Assembly: GCA_963812945.1 (NCBI GenBank)
Contig: CAWEXD010000008.1
Coordinates: 1,054,001-1,118,000 of the forward strand
Origin: DASRDR01 sp963812945 [NCBI: uncultured Candidatus Rokubacteria bacterium]
Lineage (GTDB): Bacteria > Methylomirabilota > Methylomirabilia > Rokubacteriales
Length of the DNA: 64,000 bases
Reading direction: 5' to 3'
Numbering within the stretch: position 1 is the first letter of the stretch; the number at the start of each line of letters is the position of its first letter. Shown piece by piece: positions 42,717 through 49,899 of this stretch. The notes under the pieces were generated by a model. It made no database searches and was not told where the DNA came from. It saw nothing but the letters and a program-made list of their open reading frames with translations. A program made the translations under genes and the position numbers.

Positions 42717-44659
42717 CAGGCCGCCGGCCGGCTCAGGGCGCGCGTGTGGGCCAGGCGCCCCCCGGCCAGCAGGATGTCGCGCTCGCGCTCCGTGAGCGCG
42801 CAGCGGGCCACGATGCGCCGGCCGGTGGTCTCGTCCTGCACGGTGAGCGTTCCCGCGGCCAGTCCGTCGGTCACGCCGGTGATCCGGAGCCGGTTGCCGG
42901 CGGCGAGGGCGTCGTAGTCGGCCGGATCCGCGAGCTCGAGGGGGAGCACGCCCCAGTTGATCAGATTCGCGCGGTGGATCCGGGCGAAGCTCTTCGCGAG
43001 CACTCCGCGGACCCCGAGGAACATCGGCCCGATGGCGGCGGCCTCGCGGGACGAGCCCTGGCCGTAGGTCTGGCCGGCCACGATGAAGCCGTGTCCCGCT
43101 GCCTTGGCACGGGCGACGAACTCGGGGTCCACGTTCCGGAACGTGAACTCCGCGATCGCCGGCATGTTCGAGCGGAACACGAGCACCTGCGAGCCGGAGG
43201 GCGAGATGTCATCGGTCGAGACCTTGTCCCCGAGCTTGATGAGGACCGGGCCGGCGATCTCGTCGCCGGGCGGCCGTCCGACGGGCACCTCCCGGATGTT
43301 CGAGCCCTTGACGACGGGCGCGGTGGCACCCTCGGCGGCCGGCGGCACCAGGCCCGGCGACGACACCACGAAATGGGCGGGAAAGACGGTCTCCGGCGCC
43401 TCGCCGCCACGCCGCGGGTCCGTGATCACGCCGCGGAGCGCGGACACGCACGCGGTCTGGGTCGACGAGAGGTAGATCTGATCGCCCTTGACGCCGCTCC
43501 GCCCGGGGAAGTTCCGGTTGAAGGCCCTGAGGCTCCGGGTGCCCGTCGCCGGGACGTGGCCGATGCCCGGGCAGGCCCCGCACGTCGATTCCGACACCAC
43601 GGCCCCGGCCGCGATGAGATCGCCCACGAGCCCCTCGCGCGCCATCGTCTCGAGGATCTGCGCGCTGGCCGGGAAGAGCACGAACGACACGTCGGCGTGG
43701 ACGCGGCGGCCTCGCAGGACCTCGGCCACGACGAACATGTCCTCCCAGGAGCCATTGGTGCAGGATCCGACCAGGACCTGCTCGATCGGTGTCCCCTCCA
43801 CCTCGCCGACCGGCACGACCTGATCGGGGGAGCCGGGGAGCGCGACGAGAGGCTCGATCGTCGAGAGGTCGATCTCGATCGCGTCGTCGTAGGCGGCGCC
43901 GGGATCGGCGGCCAGGGGCCGCCAGGCGGCGTCGCGCCCGAGCCGCGTCAGATAGCTCCGCGTCACCTCGTCCGACGGGAACACGGACGTGGTGAGTCCC
44001 AGCTCCGCGCCCATGTTCGCGATGGTCGCGCGTTGCGGCACCGTCAGGGTCGCGACCCCCGGCCCGGCGTACTCGAAGATCTTGCCGAACCCGCCCCGGA
44101 CGGTCAGCCGGCGAAGCAGCTCCAGGATGACGTCCTTGGCGGCCACCCACGGCCCGAGGCGGCCGGTCAGCCTGACCTGGACGACCTTCGGCAGGGGCAG
44201 GTAGTAGGGGCTGCCCCCCATGGCACAGGCGACGTCGAGCCCGCCGGCGCCGATCGCCAGCATCCCGAGGGCGCCGCAGAGGGGCGTGTGGCTGTCCGAG
44301 CCGAGCAGGGTGAGCCCCGGCGCTCCGAATCTCTCCAGGTGGACCTGGTGGCAGATGCCGTTTCCGGGCTTCGAGTAGTGGCCGCCGAAGCGGCGAGAGA
44401 CCGTCTGGAGATAGCGATGGTCCTCCGTGTTCCGGGCGTCGAACTGGTAGACTTGGTGGTCCGCGTAGGTGACCACGGTCGGCGGCTTGACGCGGTCGAA
44501 CCCCATGGCCTCGAACTGGAGCCACGCCATGGTGCCGTTGGTGTCTGTGAGCAGCACCTGGTCCACCCGGAGGCCGATCTCCTGCCCGGGCATGGGCTCG
44601 CCCGCGACGAGGTGCCCGGCCACGAGCTTCTGGACGAGCGTCGCGGGGGGCCCGGGCAT
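42716..44659 (-). CDS. Aconitate hydratase, Aquifex-type
   Basis: A 647-residue aconitase with the four domains in one chain, of the shorter type (about 650 residues) rather than the 860-residue AcnA/AcnD types. Landmarks: GNGICHQVHLERFGAPGLTL, LLGSDSHTPLCGALGMLAIG, VLVGSCTNGSWEDMFV and STCGACPGIGHVPATGTR, whose cysteines hold the 4Fe-4S cluster. The swivel domain includes GDKVSTDDISPSG, YGQGSSREAAAIGPMFLG and INWGVLPLEL. It converts citrate or 2-methylcitrate to the isocitrate form. ATG 44659 overlaps the citrate synthase stop as TGATG. Confidence 0.9.
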   Translation of the reverse strand: MPGPPATLVQKLVAGHLVAGEPMPGQEIGLRVDQVLLTDTNGTMAWLQFEAMGFDRVKPPTVVTYADHQVYQFDARNTEDHRYLQTVSRRFGGHYSKPGNGICHQVHLERFGAPGLTLLGSDSHTPLCGALGMLAIGAGGLDVACAMGGSPYYLPLPKVVQVRLTGRLGPWVAAKDVILELLRRLTVRGGFGKIFEYAGPGVATLTVPQRATIANMGAELGLTTSVFPSDEVTRSYLTRLGRDAAWRPLAADPGAAYDDAIEIDLSTIEPLVALPGSPDQVVPVGEVEGTPIEQVLVGSCTNGSWEDMFVVAEVLRGRRVHADVSFVLFPASAQILETMAREGLVGDLIAAGAVVSESTCGACPGIGHVPATGTRSLRAFNRNFPGRSGVKGDQIYLSSTQTACVSALRGVITDPRRGGEAPETVFPAHFVVSSPGLVPPAAEGATAPVVKGSNIREVPVGRPPGDEIAGPVLIKLGDKVSTDDISPSGSQVLVFRSNMPAIAEFTFRNVDPEFVARAKAAGHGFIVAGQTYGQGSSREAAAIGPMFLGVRGVLAKSFARIHRANLINWGVLPLELADPADYDALAAGNRLRITGVTDGLAAGTLTVQDETTGRRIVARCALTERERDILLAGGRLAHTRALSRPAA

Positions 44660-45798
44660 CAGGCGCCTCGCTCGGAGACCGGCCGAAACTCGCGCCTCCC
44701 GGGTCCGACGTAGTCCGCACGCGGCCGGATCAGGCGGTTGTCCATGTACTGCTCGAGGAGGTTCGCGGTCCAGCCAGCGATCCGAGAGACGGCAATCACC
44801 GGCACGAAGAGATCGACGGGGATCCCCAGCGCCTTGAAGAGGGGGGCCGAGTAGAAGTCGACGTTCGGGATCAGACCCTTCTCGCGGTTCACGGCCTCGT
44901 GGAGCTTCAGCGCCGTCTCGAACCAGACCGGCTCGGGGGAATTCCGGCACGCCTTCGCGGCCAGCGTGCGCAGGATCTTCGCCCGCGGATCCCCCGCCTT
45001 GTAGACGCGGTGCCCGAAGCCCATCAGCCGGCGCTTCTCGGCGAGCGCCTGGCGCGTGAAGGCGTCCGCCCTGTCGGGCTGCCCGATCTCCTCGAGCGTC
45101 CGCATGACCGCCTCGCCCGCGCCGCCGTGGAGCGGCCCCTTGAGCGCCCCGACCGCCGCCGAGACCGCGGAGTGCATGTCCGACAGGGTCGATGCCACGA
45201 CCCGGGCCGTGAAGGTGGAAGCGTTCAGCTCGTGCTCCGCGTAGAGGACCAGGGCGGCGTCGAACGCGCGCACCTGGACGACGCGGGGCTTCCGGCCCGA
45301 CAGCGTGTAGAGGAAGTTGGCGGCGTGGGAGAGGTCCGGGCGAGGCGCCACGGGCCGGCGACCGCTCCGGATCCGGTGGAAGCCGCTGGTCAGGGACGAC
45401 ACGCCGGCAACGAGCCGGGTCGCCTTGCGCCGGTTGGCCTCGACGGAGTCGTCCTCCGCCTCCGGGTCGAGCGCGCCCAGGAGCGCGACGCCCATCTGGA
45501 GCATGCGCATCGGGTGGGTCGTCTTCGGCAGGGCCTTGAGGACCTGCCGCACCTCGGCCGGCAGCGGGGCGGCCGCGGCCAGCTCCTGCCGGAAGGCCGC
45601 CAGCTCGGTCGCGCTGGGCAGCTCTCCGTGCCAGAGGAGCCAGACGGCTTCCTCGAAGGAGGCGTGTCGCGCGAGATCCTCGATGTCGTAGCCCTGGTAG
45701 GCCAGCCGCCCGTGAGTCCCGTCGAGATCACAGAGCCGCGTGGTGGCGGCGACGACACCCTCGAGACCTCGGATCAGCCCGCTCTCGAGCCCTGACAT
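44659..45798 (-). CDS. Citrate synthase family enzyme (citrate or 2-methylcitrate synthase)
   Basis: A 379-residue citrate synthase of the short, Gram-positive/archaeal-like type. The catalytic residues are in YAEHELNASTFTAR, GFGHRVYKAGDPRA and NVDFYSAPLFKALGIP. Landmarks GLEGVVAATTRLCDLDGTHG and LAYQGYDIEDLARHASFEEA mark the N-terminus. The length and the neighbours (aconitase, PrpF-type isomerase) fit 2-methylcitrate synthase, though sequence alone cannot separate this from citrate synthase. ATG 45798 follows AAAGGCGG. A good promoter lies about 80 bases upstream. Confidence 0.85.
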   Translation of the reverse strand: MSGLESGLIRGLEGVVAATTRLCDLDGTHGRLAYQGYDIEDLARHASFEEAVWLLWHGELPSATELAAFRQELAAAAPLPAEVRQVLKALPKTTHPMRMLQMGVALLGALDPEAEDDSVEANRRKATRLVAGVSSLTSGFHRIRSGRRPVAPRPDLSHAANFLYTLSGRKPRVVQVRAFDAALVLYAEHELNASTFTARVVASTLSDMHSAVSAAVGALKGPLHGGAGEAVMRTLEEIGQPDRADAFTRQALAEKRRLMGFGHRVYKAGDPRAKILRTLAAKACRNSPEPVWFETALKLHEAVNREKGLIPNVDFYSAPLFKALGIPVDLFVPVIAVSRIAGWTANLLEQYMDNRLIRPRADYVGPGRREFRPVSERGA

Positions 45799-45878
45799 AC
45801 CGCCGCCTTTCTGCGGTGCGCGTCCGGGTGGCACCGGACAGGAGTGCGGGGAGGAGAGGCAACCGCCGCCGCGCTATT

Positions 45879-45907
45879 GTGATAGCAGGGGGGGTCGGCG
45901 GGGTCAA
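45879..45907 (-). promoter_or_regulatory. Promoter of the citrate synthase-aconitase-isomerase(-liv) run, overlapped by an inverted repeat
   Basis: Reading leftwards: TTGACC (-35, 45907-45902), a 17-base spacer, TATCAC (-10, 45884-45879). The inverted repeat GCTAT-TGTG-ATAGC (45873-45886) covers the -10 box and could be an operator. The leader to ATG 45798 is about 75 bases. Confidence 0.55.
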
Positions 45908-45918
45908 GCGGACGGGGA

Positions 45919-46479
45919 TCAGGTGCCGACGATGCGATCGACCGTCTTCTGGATCTGCGCCAGGTCCACCGGCTTCGAGATCATCGTGAACGGGCCGATC
46001 TCGAGCGCCTTGGCCATGAGGTCCGAGTCGGGGTAGGCGGTCACGATGATCACCGGCAGGGCCGGGCGGAGGGAATGTATCTCCCGGAACGTGTCCACGC
46101 CGTTCATGCCCGGCATCGCGAGATCGAGGAGCACCAGGTCCACCTCGCTCCGCCTCACGATCTCGAGCGCCTCGTCGCCGCTGCCGGCGGTGAGGACCGA
46201 CCGAGTCTTGGAGGCGAGGGCGGTGACCATGAGCTCCCGGATCGCCTCCTCGTCGTCGACGACCAGGACCGTGGAGCGGCTGGTGGCGGCATGCTGGCGA
46301 AACCACTCGTCCAGGACGGACTTGTGGAAGCGCCACTGGCGACCGACCTTGTGGCCCGGCAGGTCACGCCGCTCCGCCAGGCGGTAGACGGTCGACACGG
46401 GCAGCTTCAGGTACGCGGCCACCTCGCGGATGGTCAGTATCTCTGTGCCGCTACGACCTTTTCGCTCAGCTGGTTCCAT
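45919..46479 (-). CDS. Response regulator with an N-terminal excisionase-type DNA-binding domain
   Basis: A 186-residue protein in an unusual order. Residues 14-65 are an excisionase/MerR-like winged helix (LTIREVAAYLKLPVSTVYRL, then KVGRQWRFHKSVLDEWF). Residues 70-186 are a receiver domain with the acidic pair Asp75/Asp76, phospho-acceptor Asp119 (LVLLDLAMPGM), Thr147 and Lys169 (MISKPVD), so all phosphorylation residues are present. In most response regulators the receiver comes first. The ATG at 46479 and the C-terminus at the receiver end show that nothing is missing. No histidine kinase gene is adjacent. It is divergent from tusA, so the shared 170-base region is a likely control point. 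Confidence 0.88.
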   Translation of the reverse strand: MEPAERKGRSGTEILTIREVAAYLKLPVSTVYRLAERRDLPGHKVGRQWRFHKSVLDEWFRQHAATSRSTVLVVDDEEAIRELMVTALASKTRSVLTAGSGDEALEIVRRSEVDLVLLDLAMPGMNGVDTFREIHSLRPALPVIIVTAYPDSDLMAKALEIGPFTMISKPVDLAQIQKTVDRIVGT

Positions 46480-46611
46480 AGCTTCTCAGCCCTGCCAGTC
46501 CTAGCGTCGTCTCGTCTTTATTGTGGACTATTCACGCTTGGTTGACATGGTTTCACTCTCGATCGAGGGAGTCAAGGTATTTTCGCCGGTCTCGGGGGGC
46601 CCGGAGGGCCC

Positions 46612-46641
46612 TTGACACGCTGCGCCACCCTACAGTACGGT
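46612..46641 (+). promoter_or_regulatory. Candidate promoter for tusA, implying a leaderless mRNA
   Basis: A perfect TTGACA (46612-46617) in the context CTTGACAC, an 18-base spacer, then TACGGT (46636-46641; 3 of 6). Transcription would begin near 46648, two bases before GTG 46650. Spacer and -10-to-start distance are the same as at the FAD/GcvT gene (14361-14390). The -10 is weak, which lowers confidence. Confidence 0.4.
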
Positions 46642-46649
46642 GGCCCCGC

Positions 46650-46907
46650 GTGGGCACCCCGACCTCGACCCAGTCCCTCGTCGCCGATCGGACGCTCGAC
46701 TGCCTGGGACTCTTCTGCCCCATGCCCATCGTCAAGACCCGGGAAGCCCTCCGCGACATGACCGTGGGGCAGGTCCTGGAGATGCTCTCCGACGATCCTG
46801 CCAGCGACCCCGACATGCGGAGCTGGGCCCGCCGGACCGGGAACGACCTCCTTGCGGTCCACAAGAACGGCGCCGTCTACCACTTCCTGGTTCGGAAGAC
46901 CCGATAG
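46650..46907 (+). CDS. tusA: TusA/SirA-family sulfur carrier protein
   Basis: An 85-residue TusA-like protein. The sulfur-carrying cysteine is Cys23 in LFCPMPIVKTREAL (CPxP motif), followed by the family's GQVLEMLSDDPASDPDMRSW and GNDLLAVHKNGAVYHFLVRK. TusA accepts persulfide sulfur from IscS and passes it on in tRNA thiolation, molybdenum cofactor synthesis or sulfur oxidation. The start is GTG 46650, with a TTGACA box upstream and no visible ribosome site. The next gene, a desulfurase-like protein that seems to have lost its catalytic residues, overlaps its 3' end. Confidence 0.88.
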   Translation: MGTPTSTQSLVADRTLDCLGLFCPMPIVKTREALRDMTVGQVLEMLSDDPASDPDMRSWARRTGNDLLAVHKNGAVYHFLVRKTR

Positions 46908-48066
46908 GCTCGGCGGGGGGGTCCGCCCCGCTCGCCGCGTCTACCTCGACTACTCGGGGTTTGCCCCGGTGGACCCCCGCGTGCTGGGGGTCATGCGGCC
47001 GTTTCTGGAGGGATGGGTCGGCAACCCCGCCGCCCGCCATAGCCTGGGGGAGGAAGCCCGCGACTCCCTCCAGGGCGCCCGGGCGAAGGTGGGGCGCGTG
47101 GTCGGGGGACGCCCCGAGGGCGTGGTCTTCCTGAGCGGGGCAACCGAGGCCAACAACCTCGCCATTAAGGGTATCGCCCTGGGGGGACCGGGCCGCCACG
47201 TCGTGACGACGGCCATCGAGCATCCCTCGGTCGCCGCGCCTTGCCGGGACCTCGTCGCGGCCGGATTCGAGGTCACGGCCCTGCCGGTCGACGGGGAGGG
47301 GCGGGTGTCTCCCGACGAGGTGCATCGAGCCCTTCGTCCCGACACCTGCCTGGTGACGCTGGGCGCGGCCAGCTCCGAGGTCGGGACGGTTCAGCCGTGG
47401 CGTGCGATCGCGGCGGTGGCGCGCGCCAGGGGTGTGCCGCTGCACCTGGACGCGGTCGGAGTGCTGGGCCGCCTTCCCGTCGCCGTCGATGCCGACGGGA
47501 TCGATCTCCTGACCGTCGGCGCCAACGACCTCTGCGGACCGCCCGGCGTCGGCGCGCTCTGGATCCGGCCCGGGCTGCGTCTGGCTCCGCAGTTCTCGGG
47601 GAGCGGGCAGGAGGGAGGGCTCCGGGCGGGAACCGAGAACCTCGCCGGCGCCGTCGGACTCGGCGTGGCGGCGGAGTTCGCCTTCCGCGAGGGCCCGGCC
47701 GAGGCGAGTCGGATCCAGGCGCTCCGCGACCGGCTGATCGAAGGCCTGGGGACGCGGTGCCCGGCTCTCCGGCTCGTGGGGCCGCGGCAGGACCGGCTCC
47801 CGCAACAAGCCAGCTTCATCCTCGCCGGCGTCAAGGGCGAGAGTCTCGTCCTCGCGCTCGACCAGGCCGGCATCTCCGCGTCGTCCGACACGCTCACCGG
47901 CGAGACGTCCCCCGTGCTGCGGGCGCTCGGGCTCGGAGAGCGCGACGCGCTGGGCGTCCTGGCCTTCAGCCTGGGTCGCTGGACGGCCGCCGACGAGATC
48001 GACCTGGTCCTCGCGGAGCTGCCGCCGATCGTCGAGCGGCTCCGGGCCGCCTCGTCCGTCCTGTGA
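46852..48066 (+). CDS. Cysteine-desulfurase-like (NifS/IscS fold) protein lacking the PLP lysine and catalytic cysteine
   Basis: A 404-residue class-V aminotransferase-fold protein clearly related to NifS/IscS: VYLDYSGFAPVDPRVL, FLSGATEANNLAIKGIALGG, AIEHPSVAAPC, HLDAVGVLGRLPV, GPPGVGALWIR, GLRAGTENLAGAVGLG and SPVLRALGL. Key residues are changed. The PLP lysine site, normally S-x-H-K-x-x-G-P-K-G, reads GANDLCGPPG, with Asp226 where the lysine should be. The Gln of the H-x-D-A-x-Q motif is Gly203. The flexible loop that should hold the catalytic Cys reads SASSDTLTGETSPVL, with no Cys and about four residues shorter. It cannot be a normal desulfurase; a scaffold, regulator or altered enzyme is possible. 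The only in-frame start before the core is TTG 46852, overlapping tusA by 56 bases. Confidence 0.78.
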   Translation: MRSTRTAPSTTSWFGRPDRLGGGVRPARRVYLDYSGFAPVDPRVLGVMRPFLEGWVGNPAARHSLGEEARDSLQGARAKVGRVVGGRPEGVVFLSGATEANNLAIKGIALGGPGRHVVTTAIEHPSVAAPCRDLVAAGFEVTALPVDGEGRVSPDEVHRALRPDTCLVTLGAASSEVGTVQPWRAIAAVARARGVPLHLDAVGVLGRLPVAVDADGIDLLTVGANDLCGPPGVGALWIRPGLRLAPQFSGSGQEGGLRAGTENLAGAVGLGVAAEFAFREGPAEASRIQALRDRLIEGLGTRCPALRLVGPRQDRLPQQASFILAGVKGESLVLALDQAGISASSDTLTGETSPVLRALGLGERDALGVLAFSLGRWTAADEIDLVLAELPPIVERLRAASSVL

Positions 48067-48085
48067 GGCGCGGCCGCGCCCGGCC

Positions 48086-48775
48086 ATGAAGCTCGTCCTC
48101 TTCGACATCGACGGCACCCTGCTCACGGCGAGCGGGGCGGGGCGGCGCGCGCTCGACCAGGCGCTCCGGGAGGTGTACGGCACGGCGGGCCCGATCGACA
48201 GCTACGACTTCCGCGGCGGCACCGATCCGCAGATCGTTCGTGACCTGCTCACCCTGGCGGGTGTCGGCGAGCAGGCGATCGCCGCCGGCGAGGCGGCGCT
48301 CTACCGGCGCTATGAGGCGCTGCTGGAGGCGGAAGTCGGGGACGGGCGCGGGGTGAGCCTCTACCCGGGCGTCCGGGAGCTGGTGGAGACCCTGCACGCC
48401 CGGGGCGACGCGCTCGTCGGGCTTCTGACGGGCAACATCGAGGCCGGGGCCCGGATCAAGCTTCGTCCCACCGGTCTCTGGCCGCGCTTCCGGCTCGGCG
48501 CGTTCGGCTCGGATCACGCGGACCGGACCCGGCTCCCTCGCGTGGCCGCCGAACGGGCCGAGGCGCTGGTGGGACGGCCCTTCAGCGGTCACGACACGGT
48601 GATCATCGGCGACACCCCGCGCGACATCGGCTGCGCCAGGGCGTTCGGCGCGAGAGCCATCGCGGTCGCCACCGGGTGGCACACCGCCGAGGCGCTCACC
48701 GCCCATGACCCTGATCACGTGTTCGCCGACTTCTCCGTCCAGGAGCCGGCGCTCGCGGCCATCTTCTCGCGATAG
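48086..48775 (+). CDS. HAD-superfamily phosphatase (phosphoglycolate phosphatase-like)
   Basis: A 229-residue HAD hydrolase: motif I LVLFDIDGTLLTASGAG with both Asp residues, a helical cap (C1 type), motif II GLLTGNIEAGA, the Lys/Arg region and motif IV VIIGDTPRDIGCARAFGARA. The motif-II and cap pattern resembles phosphoglycolate phosphatases, but the substrate is not certain. ATG 48086 is 19 bases after the desulfurase-like gene, and the next gene follows 4 bases after its stop, so it is in the tusA operon. Confidence 0.88.
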   Translation: MKLVLFDIDGTLLTASGAGRRALDQALREVYGTAGPIDSYDFRGGTDPQIVRDLLTLAGVGEQAIAAGEAALYRRYEALLEAEVGDGRGVSLYPGVRELVETLHARGDALVGLLTGNIEAGARIKLRPTGLWPRFRLGAFGSDHADRTRLPRVAAERAEALVGRPFSGHDTVIIGDTPRDIGCARAFGARAIAVATGWHTAEALTAHDPDHVFADFSVQEPALAAIFSR

Positions 48776-48779
48776 GCCC

Positions 48780-49208
48780 GTGCTTCGGCTCCTGATCGTG
48801 TGGGTCCACGTGACCGCGGCCGCGGTCTGGGTAGGTGGGTTGGTCTACGCGAGCCACGTCGTCGGGCCCGCCGCCGCCCGCGGCGGCCGCGAGAGTCTCC
48901 GCCTCCTCGCGCGCGGTCGTGCCCTGACCTGGACGGCCTGGGCGCTCCTGGCCCTGACCGGCATCGAGAACCTCCGCCAGATGGGCCTGAACACCCCCTG
49001 GCTGGCGGCCAAGCTCGTGGTGGTCATCGCGCTCCTCGCTCTCGCCGCGCACCGCGACTTCGCCGTGCTGCCGCGCGCGATCCGGGCGGTCGAGGGCGGC
49101 GCGGAAGCGGCCCCGGCGCTGTCGGGCCTGCGCGCGTTCGACCGCGTCCTGCTGGTGCTGAGCCTCGGAGCGCTCTTCCTCGCGGTCGGGGTCGCGCGGG
49201 GACGCTAG
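48780..49208 (+). CDS. Small CopD-like integral membrane protein
   Basis: A 142-residue membrane protein with about four hydrophobic segments: LLIVWVHVTAAAVWVGGLVY, LTWTAWALLALTGI, LAAKLVVVIALLALAAH and VLLVLSLGALFLAVGVARG. The first segment's histidine and WVGGL pattern resemble CopD/DUF2269-like proteins that carry copper or haem-binding histidines, but the relation is not firm. It starts at GTG 48780, 4 bases after the HAD gene, and is the last gene of the forward unit; the lipoprotein gene on the other strand ends 25 bases away. Confidence 0.65.
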   Translation: MLRLLIVWVHVTAAAVWVGGLVYASHVVGPAAARGGRESLRLLARGRALTWTAWALLALTGIENLRQMGLNTPWLAAKLVVVIALLALAAHRDFAVLPRAIRAVEGGAEAAPALSGLRAFDRVLLVLSLGALFLAVGVARGR

Positions 49209-49233
49209 GCCGCCGCGGGCCGGGGGCCGGAGA

Positions 49234-49899
49234 TCACTCGGCGCCCTGGAAGAACTCGACGAGCTCGTCGGCGCAGCGGTCGGCGGCGGCCGTGAGCTTC
49301 TGGCGCAGCACCACGCCCCCGTTGGCCGTGAGCTGCTGAAGCTGAACCGTCTCGTCGCCGGGGTATCCTCGAAGGCCGCACACGGCGCTCCACAACGTCT
49401 TCCCGTCGGAGAGCCGGACCAGTCGCGCGCGCACGAAGTGGTGCGTGTACATGGGGTCCTCGGGATTCGGCTTGCCGCCGGCGCGACCACCGCTGCGGAG
49501 ATTGGCCACGCCCCACGAGGTCGTGCGGAAGTCGAGCACGAGCGGTGAGGTGACCGACACGCGGAGCGCCTCGACGGTGTCGCTGGCCACCATCACCGGC
49601 GGGCGGCGCTGCACGACCGGATACCCGAGCGGCCCGGCCAGCCGAGCGACGACACGATCGCGGACCCGGTCCAGAGGCGCCTCGATGCCGGTCTGCGTGC
49701 GGATCTCGATGGATCGCTCGTCGACGTAGCCGCTGAACGTGGGTGCCGGCGACGCGTACCAGACCACGGTCACATCCGTGGCCTCCCGCAGGACGCCGCG
49801 ATCGGACCGCTCGGCGCGGACCAAGTCGGTCTGAGCGTACGTGCCCGCGCACCCCGTCGCGAGCGTGAGTCCCACGGCCAGGACGACGAGGAGCCTCAT
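49234..49899 (-). CDS. Predicted lipoprotein of unknown function
   Basis: A 221-residue lipoprotein: signal peptide LLVVLAVGLTLATGC with the lipid-attachment cysteine near residue 17. The mature part is beta-rich with TDVTVVWYASPAPTFSGYVD, RVRDRVVARLAGPLGYPVV, TTSWGVANLRSGG and TLWSAVCGLRGYPGDETV. I do not recognise a named family; the style is that of small outer-membrane-associated lipoproteins. ATG 49899 overlaps the stop of the LLM oxidoreductase gene as ATGA, so it is translated with that operon although a functional link is not obvious. Confidence 0.7.
   Translation of the reverse strand: MRLLVVLAVGLTLATGCAGTYAQTDLVRAERSDRGVLREATDVTVVWYASPAPTFSGYVDERSIEIRTQTGIEAPLDRVRDRVVARLAGPLGYPVVQRRPPVMVASDTVEALRVSVTSPLVLDFRTTSWGVANLRSGGRAGGKPNPEDPMYTHHFVRARLVRLSDGKTLWSAVCGLRGYPGDETVQLQQLTANGGVVLRQKLTAAADRCADELVEFFQGAE

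Noticed and set aside
46570-46575. TTGACT on the minus strand as the -35 of the response regulator gene
   Set aside because: A 17-base spacer leads to AACCAT, which is a poor -10, so no promoter was called for this gene.
46612-46636. TACAGT (46631-46636) as the -10 box for tusA
   Set aside because: Only 13 bases separate it from TTGACA, too short for a sigma-70 promoter. TACGGT at 18 bases was used instead, with low confidence.
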